From Chitinophaga alhagiae (GTDB lineage: Bacteria; Bacteroidota; Bacteroidia; Chitinophagales; Chitinophagaceae), in NCBI RefSeq assembly GCF_003568665.1, contig NZ_QXMH01000006.1, positions 90,629 through 154,628 on the forward strand: a stretch of 64,000 bases of DNA. The letters are read 5' to 3'. A program made the position numbers and the translations under genes. Positions within the stretch are counted from its first letter, which is position 1; every line of letters starts with the position of its first letter. Shown here piece by piece: positions 27,824 to 37,652 of this stretch. The notes under the pieces were generated by a model. It was not told the origin of the DNA, ran no database searches, and worked only from the letters and a program-made list of their open reading frames with translations.

Positions 27824-29223
27824 TGATGAAGACCGGAACGGGAAGAAGAGCTTTTATCAAAACATCGGCAGGGTTGCTGGGCTGCGCGTGGCTGCCCGGC
27901 ATCTTCCGCCTGGAGCTGCCGCGGTATGAAGAAAAGCAGTACGCTTTCAAGACCTACAGGCCCGGCAAAACACTGGCGCCGGTGCAATGCATAACGCCAG
28001 ACGATGGTTTTTACCTGCACACCTTCTATAACAAATCACCCTGGAGCGCCAGCGGCCGCTATTTTGCCGTAACCAGGCTGCCGTATCAGAAAGGCAAGGC
28101 CTTGTGGGGCGATGTGGCGGACGTTTGCGTGATAGACCTGGAGCGCCGGAGCATCCGCACCGTATACCGTACAAAGGCCTGGGGCTTCCAGCTCGGCGCC
28201 AATGTACAATGGCAGTACGGCAGCGACCATTACCTGTATACCAACGATGTTGTTGATGGCAAGGTGGTATGCGTGAGGGTGGATGTCCGCGATCAGGCGG
28301 CTGTGGTATATGCCGGCGCAAAATATGACCTGGCGCCGGATAACCGCTCGGTGATAAGCCCGCAGTTGCTGAACATGAACATGACGCAGTATGGCTACTC
28401 CGTGCCGGACCCGCCGGCCGGCAGCCCCATACCGTTCACCAGGAAAGACATGCTGCAGGAAGGGCTTTGGAAAACAGACCTTGCCAGCAACCGGGTATCC
28501 CTGCTGGCGCCGTTTACCAGCTTCCTGGAACGGTCAGGAGAAGATCATGCTTTCTATAGCCAGGCCATATTGTACCTGTTCCATTCCCAGTTCAACCGGC
28601 AGAACACCCGCATTTTGCAGGTGCTCCGCGCGCAGGTAAACAATAAAGGGCGCAACGCCTCCCTTTTCAGCATGAATGCAGACGGTACGCAGCTGACGCA
28701 ATGCCTGGGCATGGAAAAGTGGAACCAGAAAGCGCCGGGCGGCTCCGGCAATCATCCCAACTGGCACCCTGACGGCGAACATGTGGTCATGAACTGCGTG
28801 CCCACCTGGCTTGGTTATAAAGACATGCGCTTCTGCCAGTTCAGGTATGACGGTTCCGGCTTCACCATACTCAGCGAACGCCATACCGGCAGCGGGCATC
28901 CCAGCATAGACGATACCGGCCGCTATCTGCTGGCGGATGCCTATCCGAAACAAACATACATTGTAAGCGCCAACGGCGAAATACCCATACGCCTGATCAA
29001 CCTCCGCAACGATGAAGAGCAGATACTGTGTACCATTGCCAACGACGTAGGCGGCAAAGGCAAACAATACACCGCCGCCAACCAGTTGGAAGGTGGCAGC
29101 GGGTACAAGCTGGACCCTCACCCCGTGTGGGGCCCCGGCGGCAAAAGCATTGCATTTAATGGTGCGCCCGAAGGCCGAAGGCAGGTATATATTGCCGACC
29201 TGAAGCATGTGGTTTCATTTTAA
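27823..29223 (+). CDS. Tat-exported beta-propeller protein, possible oligouronide lyase
   Basis: The 466-residue product has a twin-arginine-like signal (GRRAFIKTSAGLLGCAWLPG). The rest has repeated propeller blades with segments such as HPNWHPDGEHVV and GHPSIDDTGRYLLAD. Seven-bladed lyases of the oligogalacturonate-lyase type (PL22) have a similar layout, and this would fit the uronate theme of the locus, but catalytic residues cannot be confirmed by eye. Its ATG overlaps the SusD stop (TGATG), with a second ATG three bases later. A non-enzymatic TolB-like propeller remains possible. Confidence 0.6.
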   Translation: MMKTGTGRRAFIKTSAGLLGCAWLPGIFRLELPRYEEKQYAFKTYRPGKTLAPVQCITPDDGFYLHTFYNKSPWSASGRYFAVTRLPYQKGKALWGDVADVCVIDLERRSIRTVYRTKAWGFQLGANVQWQYGSDHYLYTNDVVDGKVVCVRVDVRDQAAVVYAGAKYDLAPDNRSVISPQLLNMNMTQYGYSVPDPPAGSPIPFTRKDMLQEGLWKTDLASNRVSLLAPFTSFLERSGEDHAFYSQAILYLFHSQFNRQNTRILQVLRAQVNNKGRNASLFSMNADGTQLTQCLGMEKWNQKAPGGSGNHPNWHPDGEHVVMNCVPTWLGYKDMRFCQFRYDGSGFTILSERHTGSGHPSIDDTGRYLLADAYPKQTYIVSANGEIPIRLINLRNDEEQILCTIANDVGGKGKQYTAANQLEGGSGYKLDPHPVWGPGGKSIAFNGAPEGRRQVYIADLKHVVSF

Positions 29224-29235
29224 AGAAAACGGTCC

Positions 29236-32200
29236 ATGAGAAAAAAAGTACTATTACTGGCAGGAATAGCCGGCCTGGCATTTCTTTGCCTGTCTGCGCG
29301 GAAACCAGCCCCCCCTGCAAGACCCAATTTTATATTCATCCTCACAGATGACCAGGGGTGGACATCTGTTTCTTCCGCCATGGACAACAGGTTGCCCAAC
29401 AGCAAAAGCGACTATTACGAAACACCCAATATAGACCGGCTGGGCCGCGGAGGGATGCGGTTCAGCAGCGGGTATGCGCCCGCGGCGCTCTGCACGCCTT
29501 CCCGCCGCAGCATCCAGTTCGGACAATCTCCCATCCATACCGGCGATGCCAGCTTCGCGGAACGGTACCACCCCCATCAGCAAAAATGGCTCACCATCCC
29601 CGCACTGCTGAAGTCTGTAGACCCTGCTTACAAAACAGCGCACTACGGCAAGTGGGACCTCCGCGCAGACATTTTCCCGGAAGACCTCGGGTACGATGAA
29701 AGTGACGGCAACACGGGAAATGCCAACGGGGACCTGATGACAGACACCAAAACCAAATGGAGCCAGGTGTACCTCAGCAAAGACCCTAAAAGAACAGGAA
29801 CGGTTACCGCCCGCGCGCTCAGTTTTATGCAAAGGCAATCTGCCGCGGGGCATCCGTTTTACCTGCAGGTGTCTTACTACGCGCCGCATGTAGACATCCA
29901 GGCCAAAGAAAAAACATACGAAAAATATAAACGCAAAGCCCCCGGCAGCATTCACAACAATGCAGGCTGGGCGGCCATGCTGGAAGATATGGATACCGGC
30001 CTTGGCCGTATCCTGGATATGGTCGAATCACTGGGCCTGTCTGACAATACCTACATCATTTTTATGTCGGACAACGGCGGCGTACCCTCCCTGCCGCCGC
30101 CTTCCGGGCAACAAAAGCTGGCCCCTCCTTCCGCTACAGGCAGCAAAACCAACAACTACCCACTGCGGGGAGGCAAATGGGTATTGTACGAGGGCGGCAT
30201 CCGCGTGCCGTTCATCATAAAAGGGCCGGGCATTAAAGCCGGCAGCTATTGCCATACCCCGGTGGTAGGGTACGATATCCTTCCCACCCTCGGCGCACTG
30301 GCCGGCAGCCATGCGCCGCTGCCAGACTACCTGGACGGCGCCAACATCCAGCCCCTGCTGCAAAACGCCGGGCAGGGCGCCGTACAGCGAAAAGAAGAAA
30401 GCCTTTACTTTCACCGGTATGAAAAAAGTTACGAGCATTCCGCCATTATAGACGGGCAGTACAAACTGGTGAAACTTTGGCGCACAGGCAAAGTAGAGCT
30501 ATATGATCTGCAGAACGACCTTGAAGAGATCCACAACCTCGCCGCCGCCCAACCAGAAAAGGCCGCCGCGCTGGAGCACAAGCTGATGCGGCATCTGGAG
30601 CTGCAGCAGGCGGAAGTGCTGGGCAACCGGCCGCGTTTTCCAGCGGACTATCCCGTATTGCACGCCAGGCACCAACAGTGGGCCTCACCCGCCGAAGATA
30701 TACTGGTAACGGGCACACCGCCGGTGTTGCGCTGGCCGCCGGCCGGCAAGGAAGCGGTGTATGACATCCGGCTGTCTCAAGACGAAACTTTCCGTTCCCC
30801 TCAAACCATTGCCGCCACCGGCATTCCGTGGACGTTGTTTAACCCGCACCGTACACTGGCGCCCGGCAGGTGGTACTGGCAATACCGGCAGCAAAAAGGC
30901 CCATGGTCTGCCACCGCCGTTTTCCGCATGCCGGAGCAGACATCTTACGCTGTATCCCCTACTGCAGACAAACTGCTGTCTTCCATCCCGGCCCACCATC
31001 CGCGGGTATTGATAGACCAGCCGGAACAAAACGCATTTGCCGCCAGGGCAAAAGGCACAGCCGATGCGGCGGCCATTCTACGGGCGGCAGACAAGCTGCT
31101 TGGCGCAGTGCCCGATACCGAACCGGTTATGCGCCATACCGGCCAGCAGAGTGGCACGTATGAAGAGCGGCGGCTGAAAGATTCGCAAAGCAAAAAATGG
31201 GGCTTTGGCGCGCTCAGCCATATGAAGCACTATTGCCAGGCATACCTGCTTTCCCGGCAACAGCAATATGCCGCCAAAGGCATTCAATGGGCCAGGGCCA
31301 TAGCCGGTTGGGACCCTAACGGCCCCACCAGCGTGAACGATTTTGGCGATGCCGGTTGCATGCTGTCCATGGCCCTTGCCTATGATACTTTTTATGACCA
31401 GCTTTCCCCGCAAGACAAACAGGCCCTGCTGGCCAACATCCGCGTACGGGCGCAGCGGTTTTACAAACACTGGCTGAACGATGTAGACGCCAAAGTGCTG
31501 TCTGCCCACGTATGGCAATATGACCTTCACTTTTTTGTACAGACCGCGCTGGCTACGCTGGGGCACCTGCCCGAAGCGCGGCAGTGGCTCACCTACGCTT
31601 ATGAATTGTGGATGGGCCGCGCGCCCGTAATGGGTGAATCAGAAGGCGGCTGGCTGGAAGGCGCCAGTTATTTCAGGATCAATATGGAAACCCAGCTGGA
31701 CATTCCCATGATCATCAAAAATTACACAGGGTTCGATTTCATCAACAACCACCCCTGGTACGCCAACAATCCTTACTGGATGCTCTATTCCTTTCCCGCC
31801 GGTTCTTTTAGCGACGGTTTCGGGGATGGCGTGGAAACCAATGCTTCACCGGGCGCGGACTACCTCGCTTACGCAGACGCGCTCAGCAAGCTGACCGGCA
31901 GCAAAGTGGCCGCCACTTATGCACAGAAAATAGAAGAAACGGAAAAGCTGCAACTGGCAGACGCGGAAATGCTGCGCTGGTTCAGGCTGCGTTACCTGGC
32001 AACGGCCCCGCGCCCGCCGGTGTTGCCAGACAGTGCCTTTTTACCGGCCCGCCGCTTCAGCGATGTTGGCGTGGTTGACATGCATTCCCGCATCGGCCAG
32101 TTGAACAACAACCTCATGGTCAGCATGCGGTCTAGCCCTTACGGCGCTTACGGCCATATGCTGGCAGACCAGAATACTTTCAATATATTGTATAACGGCA

Positions 32201-33060
32201 AGCGCATGTTCTATATGTCCGGCCACAAAGTAGCCATGAGCGACAAACACCGGCTGGAGTGGTACAAGGCCACCATTGGGCATAACGGCGTGCTCATAGA
32301 CGGCAAAGGCCAGGGCTTTGATACCAAAAGCTACGGATGGATACCGCGTTTCGTGAACGGGCGGCAGCTCTCATATGCAGCCGGAGACGCCTCCATGGCT
32401 TACCGTGACGAAGGGAAAGACAACACCGGCCTGAAAAAGTTCCGGCGGCACCTGCTGCTGCTGCACCCGAACATTGTAGTAGTGTATGACGAGCTGGCCG
32501 CCGCCCAGCCCGCGGAGTGGACATGGTACATCCACAGCCAGCAACAGATCAGCATCGATACCGCGCAGCATTATTTCCATACCGTGGTAAACGATGCATC
32601 CGCAGCCGTCACCTTTTTCAGTTCGCAGCCCGTACAATGGGCGGTGGCAGATACGTTTGCCGTGCCGGTGGTGAACTGGATGCAGCGGCGCGATGCTGCA
32701 GGCCGGCTCATGACCTACAAAGATGACGAGTGGCACCTGAAAGCCGTTACCACGCAAAAAGCCGCCGGCGCCCGCTTCCTGGCCGTTATGCAGGTAGGCG
32801 AAGGGAAACCCGCCCTCCCCTGCCGCATCAATGAAAACCAGGAGATCGTTATCGGCAACTGGACGGTAAAGGCAGACCTGAACGCATCCAGGCCCGCCAT
32901 GATCAGGGCCACCGCCAATAACGGCACTGCATTTTTCAGCTCCGGCAGCGGCGCCACCAGCTTGCGCGAGCAGGTCAACGGGCAATGGGTATATACTGAA
33001 ACGGCAGATGACCTGCCCGCAGTGGTGAAACAGATACCGGTAACAGAGAAAAACAAATAA
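29236..33060 (+). CDS. sulfatase fused to heparinase II/III-type lyase
   Basis: This 1,274-residue protein joins two enzymes. Residues about 28-480 form an S1 sulfatase: metal-binding TDDQ at 37-40, the formylglycine motif C86-T-P-S-R, and a C-terminal RYEKSYEHSAIIDGQYKLVKLW part. Residues about 490-570 look like a small beta domain. Residues about 590-1,270 match DUF4962 plus heparinase II/III proteins: an alpha/alpha toroid (LSHMKHYCQAYLL, GCMLSMALAYDTFYDQLS) and a beta-sandwich (RRHLLLLHPNIVVVYDE). Heparinase II/III-type lyases cleave uronate-containing glycosaminoglycans or alginate. One secreted polypeptide would thus remove sulfate and cut the chain. The open frame is continuous across the join, so a fusion by sequence error is unlikely. 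Confidence 0.88.
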   Translation: MRKKVLLLAGIAGLAFLCLSARKPAPPARPNFIFILTDDQGWTSVSSAMDNRLPNSKSDYYETPNIDRLGRGGMRFSSGYAPAALCTPSRRSIQFGQSPIHTGDASFAERYHPHQQKWLTIPALLKSVDPAYKTAHYGKWDLRADIFPEDLGYDESDGNTGNANGDLMTDTKTKWSQVYLSKDPKRTGTVTARALSFMQRQSAAGHPFYLQVSYYAPHVDIQAKEKTYEKYKRKAPGSIHNNAGWAAMLEDMDTGLGRILDMVESLGLSDNTYIIFMSDNGGVPSLPPPSGQQKLAPPSATGSKTNNYPLRGGKWVLYEGGIRVPFIIKGPGIKAGSYCHTPVVGYDILPTLGALAGSHAPLPDYLDGANIQPLLQNAGQGAVQRKEESLYFHRYEKSYEHSAIIDGQYKLVKLWRTGKVELYDLQNDLEEIHNLAAAQPEKAAALEHKLMRHLELQQAEVLGNRPRFPADYPVLHARHQQWASPAEDILVTGTPPVLRWPPAGKEAVYDIRLSQDETFRSPQTIAATGIPWTLFNPHRTLAPGRWYWQYRQQKGPWSATAVFRMPEQTSYAVSPTADKLLSSIPAHHPRVLIDQPEQNAFAARAKGTADAAAILRAADKLLGAVPDTEPVMRHTGQQSGTYEERRLKDSQSKKWGFGALSHMKHYCQAYLLSRQQQYAAKGIQWARAIAGWDPNGPTSVNDFGDAGCMLSMALAYDTFYDQLSPQDKQALLANIRVRAQRFYKHWLNDVDAKVLSAHVWQYDLHFFVQTALATLGHLPEARQWLTYAYELWMGRAPVMGESEGGWLEGASYFRINMETQLDIPMIIKNYTGFDFINNHPWYANNPYWMLYSFPAGSFSDGFGDGVETNASPGADYLAYADALSKLTGSKVAATYAQKIEETEKLQLADAEMLRWFRLRYLATAPRPPVLPDSAFLPARRFSDVGVVDMHSRIGQLNNNLMVSMRSSPYGAYGHMLADQNTFNILYNGKRMFYMSGHKVAMSDKHRLEWYKATIGHNGVLIDGKGQGFDTKSYGWIPRFVNGRQLSYAAGDASMAYRDEGKDNTGLKKFRRHLLLLHPNIVVVYDELAAAQPAEWTWYIHSQQQISIDTAQHYFHTVVNDASAAVTFFSSQPVQWAVADTFAVPVVNWMQRRDAAGRLMTYKDDEWHLKAVTTQKAAGARFLAVMQVGEGKPALPCRINENQEIVIGNWTVKADLNASRPAMIRATANNGTAFFSSGSGATSLREQVNGQWVYTETADDLPAVVKQIPVTEKNK

Positions 33061-33064
33061 CGAG

Positions 33065-34618
33065 ATGATACATTCCAGAACATGGCTGGCCACGGCGCTT
33101 TGCCTGCTATTGCTGGCAGGCTGCCGGAGCAAGCCCGCACAAAAAAGTCCCAACATCCTGTTCGTGATCTCAGACGACCAGTCTTTCCCGTATGCTTCAG
33201 CCTATGGCACGCCCGGCGTCAACACACCCAACTTTGATGCCGTTGCCGCCAGCGGGGTGCTCTTCAACAACGCCTTTGCCCCCGCGCCGCAGTGCAGCCC
33301 TTCCCGGGCCGCCATTCTCACCGGCCTCAACATCTGGCAACTGGAAGAAGCAGGCACCCACAGCAGTTACTTCCCCGTAAAGTTCCCTGTATTTACGGAA
33401 CTGCTGAAGAAAGCGGGCTATTCAACCGGCTATACCGGCAAAGCCTGGGGGCCGGGCAACTGGAAAGATGCGGGATGGGCACATAACCCCGTGGCCGAAG
33501 CATACAACCGGCATACGCTTGTACCGCCTGTCAAAACCATCAGCAACATAGATTACAACGCCAACTTCAGGGATTTCTACCAGCAAAAACAAGCCGGCCG
33601 GCCGTTCTTTTTCTGGGTAGGCGCGCTGGAACCGCACCGCCCCTATGCCAAAGGCTCCGGCGCCGGTACAGATTCCGTGCATATACCCGCGTTCCTTCCC
33701 AACCACCCGGACGTTAAAAATGACATTGCGGACTACATGCAGGAGATTGCCTGGTTTGACCGGCAACTCGGCGGCATCCTTGATTTTTTGCGTGAGCAGG
33801 GCGAGCTGGACAATACCCTCATAGTGGTCACTTCAGATAACGGCATGCCGTTCCCTTCCGCCAAGGCTACCCTGATGGAATACGGCACCCACGTGCCGCT
33901 GGCCATTAGCTGGCCCGGCACCGTGCCTGGCGGTAGAAAAGAAGATGGCCTGATCAGCCTCATAGACCTGGCCCCTACCTTTTTGCAGGCAGCCGGCCTG
34001 ACGGAGCTGCCCTCCATGACCGGCCATAGCCTGATGCCCCTGTTGCTGCAACAAGCCAGCGCTTCCCCCAACGAATACGTGCTGACCGGCAGGGAAAGGC
34101 ATTCCGCTTCGCGGCCGGACAATGTAGGCTACCCCTCACGCGGCATGAGAACGGCAGACTATCTCTTCCTGCTCAACCTCAAGCCAGACCGCTGGCCCGC
34201 AGGCGATCCGCCACCCGCAAAAGAAGAACCTGCCGCATCTGCAGACATCAAACCCATCGGCCCCGGCTACAACGATATAGATGATCCTTCGCCCACCAAA
34301 TCGCTGATGCAGGCCCACCCGGAGCAATGGCCGCTGCTCTTCAGCCAGGGCTTCGGGAAAAAAGAAATGGAGCAGTTGTTTGACATACGGCAAGACCCCG
34401 GCTGCACCAGGGACCTGGCGGCAGACCCGGCCTACGATTCTATCAGGCACGCCCTCAGCGCCCGGCTGAAAGAAACGCTGGCGCGGCAGGGAGACCCGCG
34501 GATGACCGGCAATGGGGATATTTTTGACAGTTACCCGCGCTTTGGCGCCATGCGCAACTGGCCCGGCTTTAAAAAAAGAGGGGAATACAACCCTGCATTT
34601 CAGCATACAGACCATTGA
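33065..34618 (+). CDS. S1 sulfatase lipoprotein, sulfamidase-like
   Basis: The 517-residue protein has a lipobox (LLLAGC20), the metal motif SDDQ and the formylglycine motif C77-S-P-S-R. The NTPNFDAVAASGVLFNNAF opening and DNGMPFPSAKATLMEYGTHVPLAI segment resemble N-sulfoglucosamine sulfohydrolase-like enzymes, but substrate prediction from this is weak. It lies 4 bp after the fusion gene and is clearly in the same operon. Confidence 0.88.
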   Translation: MIHSRTWLATALCLLLLAGCRSKPAQKSPNILFVISDDQSFPYASAYGTPGVNTPNFDAVAASGVLFNNAFAPAPQCSPSRAAILTGLNIWQLEEAGTHSSYFPVKFPVFTELLKKAGYSTGYTGKAWGPGNWKDAGWAHNPVAEAYNRHTLVPPVKTISNIDYNANFRDFYQQKQAGRPFFFWVGALEPHRPYAKGSGAGTDSVHIPAFLPNHPDVKNDIADYMQEIAWFDRQLGGILDFLREQGELDNTLIVVTSDNGMPFPSAKATLMEYGTHVPLAISWPGTVPGGRKEDGLISLIDLAPTFLQAAGLTELPSMTGHSLMPLLLQQASASPNEYVLTGRERHSASRPDNVGYPSRGMRTADYLFLLNLKPDRWPAGDPPPAKEEPAASADIKPIGPGYNDIDDPSPTKSLMQAHPEQWPLLFSQGFGKKEMEQLFDIRQDPGCTRDLAADPAYDSIRHALSARLKETLARQGDPRMTGNGDIFDSYPRFGAMRNWPGFKKRGEYNPAFQHTDH

Positions 34619-34627
34619 TCACGTTCC

Positions 34628-36151
34628 ATGAAAAAGATTCTCACTATAGCGCTGTTGCAACTGCTGGCGCTGCACAGCATAAAGGCACAGCAAAAGAACA
34701 TACCCGTTATCATCATCATGGCGGACCAGCTGCGTTATGATGCCCTCGGCGCCTATACGCCCCATATCAACGCGCTTAAAAAAGACGGCGTGGTATTTTC
34801 CCGCACCTACACCGCCAGCCCGATATGCGTACCCTCGCGCGGCGCATTTTTCACAGGCCGGTACCCTAACAACAACGGCAGCCTGCTCAACGGATGGGTG
34901 GCGCAAGACGAGCATTACCGCAATGTAAAAAAGGGCACCCGCAACCTTTATGAGACCATGGGCAGGCATTGGAACGCCTGGCATGTAGGCAAGCAGCACT
35001 TTTTCACGCAGCCTGATATTGAAAAAGACGCCGCCGTTAACGTGCAGTGGATCACGCAGAAGACCTATCAGCAATGGCTGGCGCCCCAGGGCGTCAAGAA
35101 GCCCGGCGGGAAAGAGTTTACGGACTTTGCGCCGGAGCTGGTGTCTGGCGCCTATACACATACCAAACGCTACACCATCCCCGCACATAAACGTTATAAA
35201 GAAGGGCTGCGCTATTTCCCTGACGATTATTTCGGGGAAAGGTCCGCCGGCATCATCAGGCAGCACGATGGCAAAAAACCGTTGATGCTGGCCACCATGT
35301 TCATGTCTCCGCATCCGCCTTTCCACATCCCCGACCCGTATTATGACAAGGTGAAAAAGCAGGACATCAGCATCCCCGCCAATGTTGGCCAATGGTACAG
35401 CGGCCAATCGCCACTGCAATTGTACGCCCTCGGCGGCTTTATAGGCGCCCGCTATTCCCGCCAGCAATGGGAAGACGTGTGGCCCCGTTACATGGGCCTG
35501 GTCAACCTGCTGGACGATGAAACGGGCAAGATCATCGCCGCCCTGAAAGAAAAAGGCATGTATGACGATGCGCTGATCATCTTCACCGCAGACCATGGCG
35601 AAATGCTGGGCAGCCACTCCCTCTGGATGAAAATGTGCATGTATGAAGAATCCGCCCGCGTACCGCTCATCATCAAGTTCCCCCGCAGCTTCCGCCCGGC
35701 CGTGAAAGAGACCGCGCACCCCGTTAGCCTGATAGACGTGTGGCCCACCCTGATAGACTACCTCGGCATCAGCGGCGCGGGCGCTACAGACGGCTCTTCC
35801 CTGCTGCCGCTGGCCAAAGGGCAGGCCTTTCCGCGCAGCAAGGTGTTCATCCAGTATGACGGCAACGCCGCCTACGGCAGTAACCAGCGCTGCGTGGTAA
35901 GCGGGCAGTACAAGCTCATTATGGACACCTTCCGCAAAGAAGCGTACCTGGAGCTGTACAACGTGGAGAAAGACCCGCAGGAAAAAGAGAACCTGGCCAC
36001 TAACCCGGCCTACCAGGCCATATGCAGGCAGCTCATCCGCGACTTGCAGGAGCATATGCGCCAAACCGGCGACCTGCTTGCTTTCCCTGACAACCTGTAC
36101 CAGCAATTCATCACCAATTACCCACCGCTCCATGAAAAATCCGGTTCCTAA
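34628..36151 (+). CDS. S1 sulfatase
   Basis: The 507-residue protein has a signal peptide ending HSIKAQ, the metal-binding MADQLRYD and the formylglycine motif C67-V-P-S-R. A TADHGEMLGSHSLWMK segment supplies the second metal/substrate side, common in choline-sulfatase-like and iduronate/uronate 2-sulfatase-like enzymes. The gene lies 9 bp after the previous sulfatase and its end overlaps the next gene by 20 bp. Confidence 0.88.
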   Translation: MKKILTIALLQLLALHSIKAQQKNIPVIIIMADQLRYDALGAYTPHINALKKDGVVFSRTYTASPICVPSRGAFFTGRYPNNNGSLLNGWVAQDEHYRNVKKGTRNLYETMGRHWNAWHVGKQHFFTQPDIEKDAAVNVQWITQKTYQQWLAPQGVKKPGGKEFTDFAPELVSGAYTHTKRYTIPAHKRYKEGLRYFPDDYFGERSAGIIRQHDGKKPLMLATMFMSPHPPFHIPDPYYDKVKKQDISIPANVGQWYSGQSPLQLYALGGFIGARYSRQQWEDVWPRYMGLVNLLDDETGKIIAALKEKGMYDDALIIFTADHGEMLGSHSLWMKMCMYEESARVPLIIKFPRSFRPAVKETAHPVSLIDVWPTLIDYLGISGAGATDGSSLLPLAKGQAFPRSKVFIQYDGNAAYGSNQRCVVSGQYKLIMDTFRKEAYLELYNVEKDPQEKENLATNPAYQAICRQLIRDLQEHMRQTGDLLAFPDNLYQQFITNYPPLHEKSGS

Positions 36152-37652
36152 AAATATGCTCATCATCCCGGCGCTGGGCCTCCTTGCGTTCATGGGCTGC
36201 CGTTCCGCCGCGCCCAAACCCGCGTTGCCCAACATCGTGTACATCCTGGCAGATGATATGGGATACGGTGACGTGTCTGCCTTCAACCCCGCGTCCGCCA
36301 TCCGCACGCCGCACATAGACAAGCTGGCCGCGGAAGGCATGCGTTTTACCGATGCGCACAGTTCTTCTTCCGTATGCACCCCTTCCCGTTACGGCATACT
36401 CACCGGCGTGTACTGCTGGCGTACCCGCCTGCAACAAGGCGTGCTGCGCGGCTATGGCGGCGCGCTCATCGGTAAAGAGCAGCTTACCGCCGCTACCCTG
36501 CTCCGTCAATACGATTACAATACAGCGGCCATCGGAAAGTGGCACCTGGGCCTCAACTGGGCCATTAAAAAAGGCAGGGAAGAAACCCTGCTGCTGCCAG
36601 AGCCAGACCCGGAAGACATTGATTTTACCCGGCCCGTAGATGATGGCCCCAACACCCGTGGCTTCAGCTATTCGTACATACTGCCCGCGTCACTGGACAT
36701 GCCGCCGTATTGCTACCTCCGCAACGATACCCTTACCGCCATACCCGACGCCCACACCAACGGCAGCGAAGTACGCGGGAAAACCGATCCGGAATATGCT
36801 ACGGGCGCGTTCTGGCGGGCAGGCAAAATGGCGCCGGGCTTTGATTTTAACCAGGTGCTGCCGCACCTTACCCAACAGGCCGTAGACTATATACAGCAAC
36901 AACGCAACGCCGCCCGGCCGTTCTTTCTTTACTTTGCCATGCCCGCGCCGCATACACCCTGGCTGCCTGCCGAAGGCTATGAAAGCAATGCCGGCAGCTA
37001 CGGCAACTATGTAGCGTTCACAGATGCCATGGTAGGCCGCATACTGGCCGCCATTGAAGAAAGCGGCCTGGGCGGGAATACCATTGTGGTCTTCACCAGC
37101 GACAATGGGCCCTACTGGCGCCCTTCCATGCAGCAGCGGTACAACCACCGCTCCGCGGGCATTTACCGCGGCATGAAGGCAGACATCTGGGACGGCGGCC
37201 ACCGCGTTCCTTTCATTGTGCGCTGGCCGCAGCATGTTAAAGCAGGCAGTGTATCAGGCGTTACCACTTCGCTCACCAACCTGGTATCCACCTGCTCCGA
37301 ACTGGCAGGCGGCCCCGCCCGCTTGCCCGCCGCGCCAGACAGCTACAGCATACTGCCCGCGCTGCTCGGCAAGCCAGACACCACCGCCATCCCGCAAATG
37401 ATCGTGCATGCGTCATCACACGGCATGCTCGCCATCCGCCACGGAGACTGGAAATGGATAGAAGGGCTGGGATCGGGCGGCTTCAGCGAGCCGATAGCTG
37501 AAAAGGCATTGCCCGGCGGCCCGCAGGGGCAGCTGTACAACATGCGCACAGACCCGTCAGAGACCACTAACCGCTGCGTACAATTTCCGGGAAGAGCAAA
37601 GGCCCTCGCCCGCTCGCTGGACAGTATCAGGCAATTAACCGTTCAACATTGA
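36132..37652 (+). CDS. S1 sulfatase lipoprotein
   Basis: The 506-residue product has a lipoprotein-type signal (LLAFMGC23), ADDMGYGD, and the formylglycine motif C82-T-P-S-R. The SDNGPYWRP and DIWDGGHRVPFIVRWP segments are typical of arylsulfatase A or GalNAc-6-sulfatase-like enzymes. The start at 36132 is inside the end of the upstream gene and is preferred because it gives the signal peptide. The stop overlaps the next start (TGATG). Confidence 0.87.
   Translation: MKNPVPKNMLIIPALGLLAFMGCRSAAPKPALPNIVYILADDMGYGDVSAFNPASAIRTPHIDKLAAEGMRFTDAHSSSSVCTPSRYGILTGVYCWRTRLQQGVLRGYGGALIGKEQLTAATLLRQYDYNTAAIGKWHLGLNWAIKKGREETLLLPEPDPEDIDFTRPVDDGPNTRGFSYSYILPASLDMPPYCYLRNDTLTAIPDAHTNGSEVRGKTDPEYATGAFWRAGKMAPGFDFNQVLPHLTQQAVDYIQQQRNAARPFFLYFAMPAPHTPWLPAEGYESNAGSYGNYVAFTDAMVGRILAAIEESGLGGNTIVVFTSDNGPYWRPSMQQRYNHRSAGIYRGMKADIWDGGHRVPFIVRWPQHVKAGSVSGVTTSLTNLVSTCSELAGGPARLPAAPDSYSILPALLGKPDTTAIPQMIVHASSHGMLAIRHGDWKWIEGLGSGGFSEPIAEKALPGGPQGQLYNMRTDPSETTNRCVQFPGRAKALARSLDSIRQLTVQH

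Noticed and set aside
29236..33060. The sulfatase-lyase fusion as two genes merged by a sequencing error
   Set aside because: The frame is continuous with a plausible linker domain of about 80 residues and there is no trace of a signal peptide or start region at the join.
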